Assembly: GCA_022510545.1 (NCBI GenBank)
Contig: JAFLTG010000012.1
Location: forward strand, 1 to 48,671
Origin: Lachnospiraceae bacterium
GTDB taxonomy: Bacteria > Bacillota > Clostridia > Lachnospirales > Lachnospiraceae
Direction: 5' to 3'
Length of the DNA: 48,671 nt
Shown here: piece after piece, positions 1-8,781 of the stretch
Position numbering within the stretch: position 1 is the stretch's first letter
Layout of the letters: each line of letters starts with the position of its first letter
Translations under genes and position numbers: made by a program
Notes under the pieces: model-generated
What the model was told of the DNA's origin: nothing
Database searches by the model: none
Seen by the model: only the letters and a program-made list of their open reading frames with translations

Positions 1-46
1 AACTTTTCTTTGCTCATTGTCGGAGCCAGAGACGCAAAGAAAAGTT
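1..46. repeat. 13-bp perfect inverted repeat (hairpin) at window edge
   Basis: AACTTTTCTTTGC (1-13) is exactly complementary to GCAAAGAAAAGTT (34-46), with a 20-nt loop. On the plus strand no T-run follows the right arm. It could be the terminator of a gene lying left of the window, or a dispersed hairpin element. Confidence 0.6.
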
Positions 47-308
47 ACTATTTGCACAATCCTTATTTAACGGCTCCATAGAGGTTATAAATTATGTTTA
101 TTATAACATGAATATTAATTTGAGACATTAATTATTTTTAAATATTTTTAATGCCGGGTTTTAAAATAATATTTTAAAGATAGTTTAGAGATAAGCATGG
201 TATTCTGTTAGCATAAAATCCTTACACTAGAATTTTAGCTGTTATGGAAAATTCAAAGCTAAGTAAAAGTCAAAATTGAGGAAAATCAAAATGGAGGAGA
301 ATCTTATT
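47..308. other. leader region upstream of the first sugar-transport operon
   Basis: This AT-rich stretch holds no ORF that looks like a gene. The operon promoter should lie here, but no pair of -35/-10 boxes is convincing. The GGAGGA ribosome binding site at 293-298 places the first start codon at 309. Confidence 0.4.
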
Positions 309-2714
309 ATGAAGATTAAGAAAAAGAGAAAAACGCATATATTGTCAATACTTATGACAATTACGATGCTGGCAGCGGTACTGAGCGGCTGTAGCAGAAC
401 AAGTATTTCTGAGAATACAGACGCTGATGCTCAGAGTGGTGTTATATCGTTGGAAAATGGCGACGGAAGCACTCAAAACCTGCAAGCGTCTAATGAAGCT
501 GACGGTCCGACGGCTATGGGACGTTATATAGAAAATGTGACAGATATGTCAGAAAAAACAACCGGTTATATGAGCAGGCTGTTTATGTTGTCAGACGGAA
601 CCATAGTTCTGACCGATGGCGAGCACAATTCATTTTATGTTTCAAAGGATAACGGAGAAACCTGGGAAGAAGATGATTTTGCATGGCATAAGAAACTGAT
701 GGATGAAAACGACTATATTGCACATTCAGCAATAGGCGCTGACGGTACGGCTGCAATTATCTATGAAAATGGCGAGGATTTAAACGATGGCGCTTGGGAC
801 CCGAGTCTCATTGTTTTTAAACCGGACGGTACAGAGATTCTTGTGGAGACACCCTCCGATGCCATGTATGCGCAGGATGTTGTGGTAACGGATGACGGCA
901 GGGTTTTTGTAAGTTTCCTTGGAGGCAGTGATGGTCTTTATGAGGTAATGGATGATGGAAAATGCGACGTTTTTCTCTCTGCGCTTAACCGCCGTCCGCA
1001 ATTAATGACCACTAAAGGAAATCTACTCATAATAGAGGGTCATGATTATGGGACGCCTAAGATTTATGATTTAGAAAAAGACGAGTACATTGTAGATGAA
1101 GTTTTTGAAGACTTTATGAGTGAAACCTATCCTAAAGGAAATAACTTTGGAACTGACTATTATCAGGTATATTACTTTATAGGTGAAGATGGCGTGCTCT
1201 ATATTGCAGGGGAAAAAGGACTGCACAGGCATGTAATAGGCGGCAGCGCTATAGAGCAGGTGGTTGACGGTAATCTTTCTACATTCTCTAATCCAACCTA
1301 TAGCATAGGTGGAATGATAATGCTGCCGGATAACGAATTTATGGCGATATTCAGTGGCGGCAGGCTGGTTCATTACGTTTATGATAAGGATATCCCTACC
1401 GTGCCCAACGAGCGGTTGAAAGTTTACAGCCTTAAGGATGTCGATACGATTCGCCAGGCAATATCCCTTTATCAGACCAACAATCCGGAGGTCTATGTGG
1501 AATACGAAGTTGGTATCGAGGATAACAGCTCCGTTACAAGGGACGATGCCCTAAAGAGCCTTAATACAAAGATAATGGCAGGGGAAGGGCCTGATGTCCT
1601 GGTATTAGACCGTATGCCGCTTGATTCCTATATTGAAAAAGGACTGCTGCTGGATATGACTTCATTCATAAGCGGTTTAAGCGGTGAAGAGGAATTATTC
1701 GGAAATATTGTGGATGCCATGAAGACAGATGGAAAAATATATGCAATGCCATGTGAAATACAGGTTCCTGTCATAATGAGCGATGCAAAATATCTTTCCA
1801 TGGCAAAAGATTTGACAGGCTTAGCCGATATGATGGAAGAAATGAGGAAAGATAATCCCGGGAAAGAATTGTTAGGTACTGTTTCGGAAAAAGGCGTTAT
1901 GCGCTTCTTCTCCATGACTTCGGTACCCGCATGGACAACTGATAAGGGCGAAATTAATAAAGAAGCGGTTACTGAATATTTAAAACAGAGCAAGAGAATC
2001 TATGACGCCATATTAGATGGTGTACCTAAAGAACGTATTGATAGGTATCTGGAAAGTAATGGAAGCTGGTTAGAAGAGTTCGGAGAAAGCAGGGATGATT
2101 CTAGGTATTTAAGAAACCTTACAGGAGGAATCCTTTATGCCGGAGATTGGTATAAAATGGAAGCCGGTGCTTTATATAGTCATGATAGCTATAGTAATAT
2201 GACTTCGGTTAATAAGGTAAGCGGATATGAAGACAGTGTATGGCAGCTGATGAACGGGCAGTGTGAAAATGTATTCTGTGCCCAGACACTGTTAGGTATA
2301 AATGCAGCATCACAATACACCGAGCAGGCACAGGATTTTATCAAGTTATGCCTTGGTAAAGAAACCCAAGCCGGTATGTATAACGGGCTTGCAGTAAATA
2401 AGGCAGCTTTTGATGCGTCCTTTGACATAAGTTCAAATAAAACTGCCAGTGAAAGTGAAGATGGCTCATATATATGGGAATCTATGAGTGGTGAGGATGG
2501 AACGCTTTTGGACTTCATTTACTACTGGCCGGATGAAAAACAGATTGCAGAATTAAAAAATTGCATAGAGTCACTTAACATAGCTTATATAGAAGATGTT
2601 GTAATTGAAGGAGCCGTATATGAAGAAGGCGGCGCATATTTCAGAGGTGAGCAGAGTCTTGAACAGGCAGTCGATGCTATCGAAAAGAAAGTTGCACTTT
2701 ATATGGCAGAGTAA
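309..2714 (+). CDS. extracellular sugar-binding lipoprotein with N-terminal propeller-like region
   Basis: An 801-residue lipoprotein. The start at 309 is chosen because GGAGGA lies 10 nt upstream; an upstream TTG at 276 has no such site. A basic N-terminus and hydrophobic stretch end in the lipobox LSGC at about residues 25-28. Residues about 50-370 contain repeated short motifs of the form DGT/DGR/DGV followed by beta-type hydrophobics, and one Asp-box-like motif (SKDNGETW), suggesting a beta-propeller. The remainder, from about residue 375, resembles family 1 extracellular solute-binding proteins (for example AGEGPDVLVLD and the later substrate-cleft region). It is about twice the usual 400-450 residues of that family. 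It presumably captures an oligosaccharide for the two permeases that follow. The substrate cannot be read from sequence. Confidence 0.85.
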   Translation: MKIKKKRKTHILSILMTITMLAAVLSGCSRTSISENTDADAQSGVISLENGDGSTQNLQASNEADGPTAMGRYIENVTDMSEKTTGYMSRLFMLSDGTIVLTDGEHNSFYVSKDNGETWEEDDFAWHKKLMDENDYIAHSAIGADGTAAIIYENGEDLNDGAWDPSLIVFKPDGTEILVETPSDAMYAQDVVVTDDGRVFVSFLGGSDGLYEVMDDGKCDVFLSALNRRPQLMTTKGNLLIIEGHDYGTPKIYDLEKDEYIVDEVFEDFMSETYPKGNNFGTDYYQVYYFIGEDGVLYIAGEKGLHRHVIGGSAIEQVVDGNLSTFSNPTYSIGGMIMLPDNEFMAIFSGGRLVHYVYDKDIPTVPNERLKVYSLKDVDTIRQAISLYQTNNPEVYVEYEVGIEDNSSVTRDDALKSLNTKIMAGEGPDVLVLDRMPLDSYIEKGLLLDMTSFISGLSGEEELFGNIVDAMKTDGKIYAMPCEIQVPVIMSDAKYLSMAKDLTGLADMMEEMRKDNPGKELLGTVSEKGVMRFFSMTSVPAWTTDKGEINKEAVTEYLKQSKRIYDAILDGVPKERIDRYLESNGSWLEEFGESRDDSRYLRNLTGGILYAGDWYKMEAGALYSHDSYSNMTSVNKVSGYEDSVWQLMNGQCENVFCAQTLLGINAASQYTEQAQDFIKLCLGKETQAGMYNGLAVNKAAFDASFDISSNKTASESEDGSYIWESMSGEDGTLLDFIYYWPDEKQIAELKNCIESLNIAYIEDVVIEGAVYEEGGAYFRGEQSLEQAVDAIEKKVALYMAE
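538..551. repeat. palindrome TGACA-N4-TGTCA (copy 1)
   Basis: TGACAGATATGTCA within the propeller-like binding-protein gene. It is one of six exact matches to the same 14-nt palindrome in this window. Confidence 0.6.
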
Positions 2715-3549
2715 GTTCATATTGTTTATGGCACCCAGTTTACTTGGGACATTGATGTTTGTGCTTATTCCGTTTATGGATGTGTTTAAACGTTCTTTTC
2801 AAACGGTAGTTACAAAGAAATTTTGTGGATTACAGAATTATAAGACAATTTTTACCAATCAGGCTTTTATGCTGGCAGTAAAAAATACATTCCGCTTTAC
2901 CCTGGTATGTATACCATTGTTAGTAATTATCGGTCTTATAATAGCGGTGCCGCTAAGCAGACTTAAAAATGCGGGAACAATAAAATCCTTATATCTCTTT
3001 CCCCTTGCCATGCCGACAGCTACTATTGTCATCATATGGAAGATGCTTTTTTATAAGCAGGGTTTTTTGAATTTACTTCTGACCCGCATAGGACAAAGCA
3101 GTGGTTTGTGGGGGGAGGTACATAAGGATTATCTCGCAAGTTCCGCAGCCTTCTGGGTACTGATATTCAGTTATATCTGGAAAAATACAGGATATACGGT
3201 TGTATTATGGCTGGCTGGAATTTTGGGGATTCCTAATGAACTGCTGGAGGCGGCCAGAGTGGACGGCGCCTCCGAGCGGCAGTGCTTTTTTAAGATAGTG
3301 CTTCCTAACCTGAAAGGCAGCCTCTATACGATAGTGATTCTTTCTTTTTTAAATTCGTTCAAAATATATCGCGAGGCTTACCTGACGGCAGGAGCATATC
3401 CGGAACAGGACATATATCTGTTACAGCACCTGTTTAACAATTGGTTCGTGAATCTTGACTTCGACAAAATGGCAGCGGCAACTGTTTGTGTAGGTGGATT
3501 TTTGTTTATAGTTATTATGCTGCTGCAGTATTTGTGGGATAGTAAGTAA
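2674..3549 (+). CDS. sugar ABC transporter permease, MalF/UgpA type
   Basis: A polytopic permease of about 291 residues. The frame is open from TTG 2605, but the ATG at 2674 gives a protein that begins shortly before the first membrane segment, as is usual in this family, so it is preferred with moderate certainty. It overlaps the 3' end of the binding-protein gene by 41 nt, suggesting translational coupling. The EAA loop that contacts the ATPase is visible as EAARVDGASERQCFFKIVLP. It pairs with the permease downstream to form the channel. No ATP-binding subunit is encoded nearby, so a shared MsmX-type ATPase elsewhere in the genome is likely (inference from how family 1 sugar importers work in Firmicutes). 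Confidence 0.85.
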   Translation: MLSKRKLHFIWQSKFILFMAPSLLGTLMFVLIPFMDVFKRSFQTVVTKKFCGLQNYKTIFTNQAFMLAVKNTFRFTLVCIPLLVIIGLIIAVPLSRLKNAGTIKSLYLFPLAMPTATIVIIWKMLFYKQGFLNLLLTRIGQSSGLWGEVHKDYLASSAAFWVLIFSYIWKNTGYTVVLWLAGILGIPNELLEAARVDGASERQCFFKIVLPNLKGSLYTIVILSFLNSFKIYREAYLTAGAYPEQDIYLLQHLFNNWFVNLDFDKMAAATVCVGGFLFIVIMLLQYLWDSK

Positions 3550-3623
3550 GAACTATAGGTTTAAGACAAAGAATCGCAAAATGTAAATAACTATATAATT
3601 TAAAAATATAAATGAGGTCATAA

Positions 3624-4487
3624 ATGCCTAAAAAGATTATCCCAACAATAAAAAATAACCTAACCACTATATTGTTATTACTTCCGGCAATCTTTGTCTG
3701 CCTGCCGATTATATTACTTATAACAGGTTCCGTAATGGGAAACGGGGAGTTAAAACAGTATCTTTCGCCTATAATTATGAATGGTATAGATTATATAAGC
3801 TGGAAAATTATTCCGGACTATCCTACATTTGAAAATTATAAGAAGCTGCTTTTTTTAACACCCCAGTTTTTTGTCCTGTTTTGGAATTCAATAAAACTTG
3901 TAGGCTGCATTTTGATAGGGCAGCTCATAGTAGGAGTTCCGGCTGCATGGGCCTTTGCCGTATATAACCACAGAGGCAGCCGCCTCCTTTTTGTGCTTTA
4001 TGTGGTACTTATGCTTATCCCCTTTCAGGTCACTATGCTCTCAAACTATCTGGTACTTAATTCACTTGGATTATTAAATACACATAAAGCAATAATCCTG
4101 CCCGCGGTATTTTCGACATTTCCCGTTTTTCTATCTTATGGTGGCTTTAGATGTATTCCGATGCAGCTAATTGAGGCAGCCCGCATTGACGGTGCCGGCG
4201 AATTCAGAATATTTTATACGATAGGTCTGCCTCTTGGAAAAAGCGGAATCTTATCGGCAGTGGTACTGGGATTTTTGGAATATTGGAATATGATGGAGCA
4301 GCCTATGGCCTTTCTTGAATCGAAATCGCTATGGCCGCTTTCGCTATATCTTCCCGAAATAACCTGGGCACAGGCAGGCTATGCTTTTGTAGCATCTATG
4401 ATTACACTGATTCCGGCGGTGTTTGTATTTATCTGGGGGCAGGATTATCTTGAACAGGGAATTATTTTTTCAGGGCTTAAAGAATAG
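3624..4487 (+). CDS. carbohydrate ABC transporter permease, MalG type
   Basis: A 287-residue membrane protein with about six transmembrane segments and a clear EAA loop (EAARIDGAGEFRIFYTIGLP) near residue 187. A GAGGT ribosome binding site lies just before the ATG. It is the second half of the permease pair, 74 nt after the MalF-type gene. The following HlyD-like gene begins about 30 nt downstream, so all four genes are probably one transcript. Confidence 0.88.
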   Translation: MPKKIIPTIKNNLTTILLLLPAIFVCLPIILLITGSVMGNGELKQYLSPIIMNGIDYISWKIIPDYPTFENYKKLLFLTPQFFVLFWNSIKLVGCILIGQLIVGVPAAWAFAVYNHRGSRLLFVLYVVLMLIPFQVTMLSNYLVLNSLGLLNTHKAIILPAVFSTFPVFLSYGGFRCIPMQLIEAARIDGAGEFRIFYTIGLPLGKSGILSAVVLGFLEYWNMMEQPMAFLESKSLWPLSLYLPEITWAQAGYAFVASMITLIPAVFVFIWGQDYLEQGIIFSGLKE

Positions 4488-4518
4488 TTAATGAATGCAC
4501 GGTGAAAGGATTGATTCT

Positions 4519-5838
4519 ATGCAAAATAAAAAACGAATCATATATGGCTTCTTTATATTTTTAGCACTAATGTGGTTATGCACAATCATATCCAAGAGCA
4601 TATATGCCTCAAAGCTTCCGGTTGTATCAACTACAAGCCCGGAAGAAAAATATATAGAACACATAGTGGAAGTGGATGGCATAGTCATAGCGGGCGAGAA
4701 GAGGCCTGTAACTGCGTTAAGCGGACTCCGCGTAGAACGGCTCATGGTACAGACCGGTGACAGAGTTGAAGAGGGAGATGTACTTTTTGCAGTTGATTTA
4801 GAAGATCTGAAGGATATTATAAACGAAAAAGAAACACAAATTGCTAAAATTCAGCTTCAAATTGATACTATAAATCATAATAAAGAGCTTGCAAATCAGA
4901 AAAAAGTGTTAGAGGAAGAACGTGCCAGGGAAGATTACGACGCTCAGGCAAGATATAGTAATTCTCTGGTTGGCAGAGCATCAGAGGAGGTTGCCAAGGC
5001 GGAAAGAGAGATAGAAGAAGAGCTTGAAAACAACGGCACAGAAGAAGCCTCGGAAACATTAAGAGATGCCCTTCAAGCTGCAGCATACGCTGAGGCTGAT
5101 GCCAAATGGGCCAGGGATAATGCGATAAAGGAGGCTGGAAGAAGGGTGGAGGATGCGCAGCTTCCCGATAATGAAGATTCTGCCTTATCGGGTTATCAGT
5201 TAGAAATTACGGCTTTACGTGAGGAGTTGTCAAAATATAAAGAAATTGAAGATGCAGATGGTCAGATTACTGCCGGAATAAGCGGATTAATTACGGATAT
5301 TAATATCAGTGAGGGGAATAGGACTTCGGATTCCGCATTAATGCTGTTTGCGGATGATGATGTTCCGTTTAAGTTTAAAGCGTCGATAAATAATGAGCAG
5401 AAAAAGTATCTGGGCTTGAACGACAAGGTAACTCTTAAATTGGAAGGAGTCAGAAATAATATGGATTTATCTGTAGAATATCTGGCAGAGAGTGCAACAA
5501 TGCCGGGTAACTACGAAATCTACATTAGTCTTCCGGAAGGAACAGGAAGTCCGGGCTTGTCAGGAACTCTTACCCATTCGGAAGTCGGAGAAAAATACAG
5601 GACCTGCATCTCACCATATGCTCTTCGTCAAGATGCCGGCGGCAGCAGGACCTATGTGTATATAGTAAAGGAACGTGAAGGGATACTTGGTATGGAATAT
5701 TATATAGAAAGCATAAATGTTAAAGTGCTGGATGAAAATGAAAACTGGGCTGCTGTTGAGGGAGGTTTGGATAAAGACAGCCGGATTGTGGAATCTTCTA
5801 CTATAGAAATAAAGAATGGAGATATTGTAAGATATTAG
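4519..5838 (+). CDS. HlyD/RND-adaptor-like membrane fusion protein
   Basis: A 439-residue protein. The ATG at 4519 is preferred because GAAAGGA precedes it; an in-frame ATG at 4495 has none. One N-terminal membrane anchor (about residues 8-26) is followed by a lipoyl-like half domain (around GDRVEEGDVLFAVD), a long charged Ala/Glu-rich helical region (about residues 95-230) typical of the adaptor hairpin, then the second lipoyl half (around GLITDINISEGN) and a beta-barrel region. Such adaptors normally serve MacB- or RND-type exporters, but none is next to it; instead it ends a sugar-import operon. Its role here is unknown. It could stabilise or extend the importer across the wall, or work with an exporter encoded elsewhere. 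Confidence 0.8.
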   Translation: MQNKKRIIYGFFIFLALMWLCTIISKSIYASKLPVVSTTSPEEKYIEHIVEVDGIVIAGEKRPVTALSGLRVERLMVQTGDRVEEGDVLFAVDLEDLKDIINEKETQIAKIQLQIDTINHNKELANQKKVLEEERAREDYDAQARYSNSLVGRASEEVAKAEREIEEELENNGTEEASETLRDALQAAAYAEADAKWARDNAIKEAGRRVEDAQLPDNEDSALSGYQLEITALREELSKYKEIEDADGQITAGISGLITDINISEGNRTSDSALMLFADDDVPFKFKASINNEQKKYLGLNDKVTLKLEGVRNNMDLSVEYLAESATMPGNYEIYISLPEGTGSPGLSGTLTHSEVGEKYRTCISPYALRQDAGGSRTYVYIVKEREGILGMEYYIESINVKVLDENENWAAVEGGLDKDSRIVESSTIEIKNGDIVRY

Positions 5839-5993
5839 TAATCAGTAATGTGATTATAATTTTTAAAAGTTAAATAGCAGAAACTATTAACTAATAATTC
5901 TAAAAATTTATGAATAAATATATATGGAATAAACGAAAATAAAAGGATTTTCAAGAAAGACAGAAGAATATTGTATGTTTTTTAGTAAAATTA

Positions 5994-6004
5994 GTTGTTA
6001 TAAT
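5994..6004 (+). promoter_or_regulatory. probable -10 region of the mglB promoter
   Basis: A perfect TATAAT lies at 5999-6004, about 48 nt before the mglB ATG. The matching -35 is weak (a T-rich stretch about 16 nt upstream), which would fit a promoter needing an activator such as the nearby YesN-type regulator. The rest of 5839-6051 is AT-rich and shows no gene. Confidence 0.4.
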
Positions 6005-6051
6005 CACGAATGTAACTAAGGGTTACTAACACATTAAGGGAGGTTAAGTAA

Positions 6052-7188
6052 ATGAAAAAGAAAGTAGTTAGTTTATTACTTGCAGCTACAATGGTAGCAG
6101 CAATGGTTACAGGTTGTGGTAATACAGACACACCGGCAGCTTCAAACAATGCAGCAGATAACACAGTAGCAGATAATGCAGCAGACAATACAGGTGATGT
6201 GGCAGCAGACAATGCATCAGATGCAGCTGATGCAGCAGCAGACGCAGCAGGCGGAGATTTGGCAGATAAGAAAGTTGGAGTATGTATTTATCAGTTTTCC
6301 GATAACTTTATGACATTGTTCCGTACTGAGCTTGAGAACTATCTGATCAGCCAGGGATTCTCAGCAAGCAACATCACAATTGTTGACGGTGCAAATGATC
6401 AGGCTACACAGACAGGACAGATTGATAACTTTATTGCAGATCAGGTAGACGTTCTTATTATCAATCCTGTTAACTCTTCTTCAGCAGAGACAATTACCGA
6501 CAAGGTAGTTGAAGCAGGTATTCCGCTTGTATACATCAACCGTGAGCCTGATGAAGCAGAAGAGCAGAGATGGGAAGACAATGGCTGGGATGTAACATAT
6601 GTTGGTTGTGATGCTCGTCAGTCAGGTACATTCCAGGGCGAAATGATCGTAGACCTTGGTCTTGATACAGTTGACTTAAACGGTGACGGTGTTATCCAGT
6701 ATATTATGGTAGAAGGTGATCCTGAGAACGTAGATGCTCAGTATCGTACAGAGTTCTCTGTTAAGGCTCTTGAAGATGCAGGTCTTGAAGTTGATTGTCT
6801 TTCAGACCAGGTAGGTAACTGGCAGCAGGGCGAGGCTCAGTCAATCGTTGCTAATGCATTAGGACAGTTTGGCGAGGACATCGAAGTTGTATTCTGTAAC
6901 AACGACGCAATGGCACTTGGTGCATTACAGGCTATTGAGTCAGCTGGACGTACAGTTGGAGAAGATATCTTCCTTGTAGGTGTTGATGCTCTGTCAGAAG
7001 CTCTTGAAGATGTTCTTGCAGGAACAATGACAGGTACAGTATTCAATGATCACTTCTCACAGTCACACAGCGCAGCAGATGCAGCTATTAACTTCATCAA
7101 CGGTGTTGGCAACGACTACTACATTGGTTGTGATTATGTAAAAGTTACACAGGACAATGCACAGGAAATCCTTGATATGGTTAAATAA
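6052..7188 (+). CDS. mglB: galactose/glucose-binding lipoprotein (MglB-type)
   Basis: A 378-residue lipoprotein beginning MKKKVVSLLL with lipobox VTGC, preceded by GGGAGG. Residues about 25-70 are an Ala/Asp/Asn low-complexity linker built of GCA-rich codons. The mature part is a type 1 periplasmic-binding fold. The segment DLNGDGVIQYIMVEGD matches the EF-hand-like calcium loop of the E. coli galactose/glucose-binding protein, which supports the sugar assignment. It delivers sugar to the MglA/MglC-type transporter encoded just downstream. A terminator-like hairpin separates it from mglA, which should make the binding protein more abundant than the membrane components. Confidence 0.9.
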   Translation: MKKKVVSLLLAATMVAAMVTGCGNTDTPAASNNAADNTVADNAADNTGDVAADNASDAADAAADAAGGDLADKKVGVCIYQFSDNFMTLFRTELENYLISQGFSASNITIVDGANDQATQTGQIDNFIADQVDVLIINPVNSSSAETITDKVVEAGIPLVYINREPDEAEEQRWEDNGWDVTYVGCDARQSGTFQGEMIVDLGLDTVDLNGDGVIQYIMVEGDPENVDAQYRTEFSVKALEDAGLEVDCLSDQVGNWQQGEAQSIVANALGQFGEDIEVVFCNNDAMALGALQAIESAGRTVGEDIFLVGVDALSEALEDVLAGTMTGTVFNDHFSQSHSAADAAINFINGVGNDYYIGCDYVKVTQDNAQEILDMVK

Positions 7189-7201
7189 GTAATAAAATAT
7201 A

Positions 7202-7236
7202 GGTGCGGGTGTTGTTATGGCACCCGCGCCTTTTTT
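7202..7236 (+). terminator. intra-operon terminator/attenuator between mglB and mglA
   Basis: GGTGCGGGTG (7202-7211) pairs with CACCCGCGCC (7221-7230), with one G-U pair, and is followed by six T (7231-7236). The next ribosome binding site, GAAGGAGG, begins only a few bases later, so mglA must be expressed by read-through or from RNA processed here. Confidence 0.85.
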
Positions 7237-7253
7237 AGTAGAAGGAGGTAACA

Positions 7254-8762
7254 ATGGCTGAGTATAAACTTGAGCTAAAGGGTGTATGCAAATCCTTTCC
7301 CGGTGTTAAAGCACTTGATAATGTACAGTTGTCGCTCCGGCCGGGTACGGTACACGCTCTGATGGGGGAAAACGGAGCGGGCAAATCCACCTTGATGAAA
7401 TGTCTTTTCGGTATTTACAAGATGGATGCCGGTGAGATATATCTTGACGGTGAGAAAATTGAAGTGAGTAATCCGGATGAAGCTATGAAATACGGTATTG
7501 CTATGGTGCATCAGGAATTACAGCCCATACCCGCAAGAAGTGTTGGTGAGAATCTTTATCTGGGAAGGTTTCCGACTAAGAACTTTGGACCGATTAAAAT
7601 CATTGACCACAAGACTATGTATGCGGAAACCGAGAAATGGTTAAAAGAAGTTAAAATGGATTTTGATCCGAAAGCACAGCTAGGAACGCTTTCAATCGGA
7701 CAGATGCAGTCGGTTGAAATTGCCAAGGCGGTATCACAGCAGGCAAAAGTAGTTATTTTTGATGAGCCTACTTCCTCACTTTCTGATAACGAAGTAGAAG
7801 CTTTATTCCGAATCATGAATGATCTCAGGGATAAAGGCGTTGCAATGGTGTACATATCGCATAAGATGGATGAGATTAAACGTATTGCGGACGATATCAC
7901 TGTTATGCGTGACGGTACATATGTAGGAACATGGTCGGCAGACGAATTGACGACGGATCAGATTATTGCGAAAATGGTTGGACGTGAACTTACAAACGTT
8001 TATCCGATAAAAGAAAATAAACCGGGTGAAGTTATCATGGAGGTAAAGAACCTTTCTTCCATTCACAGCAAGTCTTTCCAGGATGTAAGCTTTAAACTGC
8101 GTAAAGGTGAAATCCTTGGTTTCGGTGGGCTGGTCGGAGCACAGAGAACAGAGCTTATGGAAGGAATCTTCGGTATCCGTGGAGTTGCATCCGGTGAAAT
8201 ATATATGCATGGAAAGAAATTAAAAATTAAACATCCGATAGATGCTATGAATGCCGGAATCGGATTGATAACGGAAGACAGGCGTGGAAACGGAATCTTT
8301 GGATGTCTCTCCATTAAAGATAATGTAGGCGTTTCGGTATATAATAAATATTTGAAAGCCGGATTTGTTCTGGATCATAAAAAAATTAACAGTGTTGTGG
8401 ATGACGGCATAAGTAAGCTGAGTATCAAGACACCAAATATGAAAGAACATATTGCAAACCTCTCCGGAGGAAATCAGCAGAAGGTTATTGTTTCAAGATG
8501 GCTTGCAAACGATCCGGAAGTACTTATTATGGATGAACCTACCCGTGGTATTGACGTAGGTGCAAAACATGAGATTTATGAGATTATACATGATCTGGCT
8601 AAACAGGGCAAGGCAATCATTATGATTTCTTCGGAGATGGCAGAGCTTCTTGGTATGGCAGACAGAGTATGCGTAATGTGTAACGGAAAACTGACCGGTG
8701 AGATTGATAAGCCGGAGGATATGACACAGGAAAAAGTTATGAGCTATGCTACACAATTCTGA
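7254..8762 (+). CDS. mglA: sugar ABC transporter ATPase (MglA-type, two ATPase domains)
   Basis: A 502-residue duplicated ATPase, the usual length for the MglA/RbsA family. The first domain has Walker A GENGAGKST (residues 38-46), a degenerate signature LSIGQ and Walker B with DEPTSSL. The second has the family's degenerate P-loop region (GFGGLVGAQRTE), a good signature LSGGNQQ and DEPTRGIDVG. It energises import with the permease that starts 19 nt downstream. Start by GAAGGAGG a few bases upstream of ATG. Confidence 0.93.
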   Translation: MAEYKLELKGVCKSFPGVKALDNVQLSLRPGTVHALMGENGAGKSTLMKCLFGIYKMDAGEIYLDGEKIEVSNPDEAMKYGIAMVHQELQPIPARSVGENLYLGRFPTKNFGPIKIIDHKTMYAETEKWLKEVKMDFDPKAQLGTLSIGQMQSVEIAKAVSQQAKVVIFDEPTSSLSDNEVEALFRIMNDLRDKGVAMVYISHKMDEIKRIADDITVMRDGTYVGTWSADELTTDQIIAKMVGRELTNVYPIKENKPGEVIMEVKNLSSIHSKSFQDVSFKLRKGEILGFGGLVGAQRTELMEGIFGIRGVASGEIYMHGKKLKIKHPIDAMNAGIGLITEDRRGNGIFGCLSIKDNVGVSVYNKYLKAGFVLDHKKINSVVDDGISKLSIKTPNMKEHIANLSGGNQQKVIVSRWLANDPEVLIMDEPTRGIDVGAKHEIYEIIHDLAKQGKAIIMISSEMAELLGMADRVCVMCNGKLTGEIDKPEDMTQEKVMSYATQF

Positions 8763-8781
8763 TAATAGGGGGTAACAAAAA

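Noticed and set aside
276-308. TTG start for the first binding protein
   Set aside because: The strong GGAGGA lies downstream of that codon and points to the ATG at 309, which also gives a normal lipoprotein signal peptide.
6130-6260. GCA-rich repetitive stretch as a possible tandem repeat or CRISPR-like array
   Set aside because: It encodes the Ala/Asp-rich linker of the MglB lipoprotein; the units are irregular and no repeat-spacer structure exists. No CRISPR array was seen anywhere in the window.
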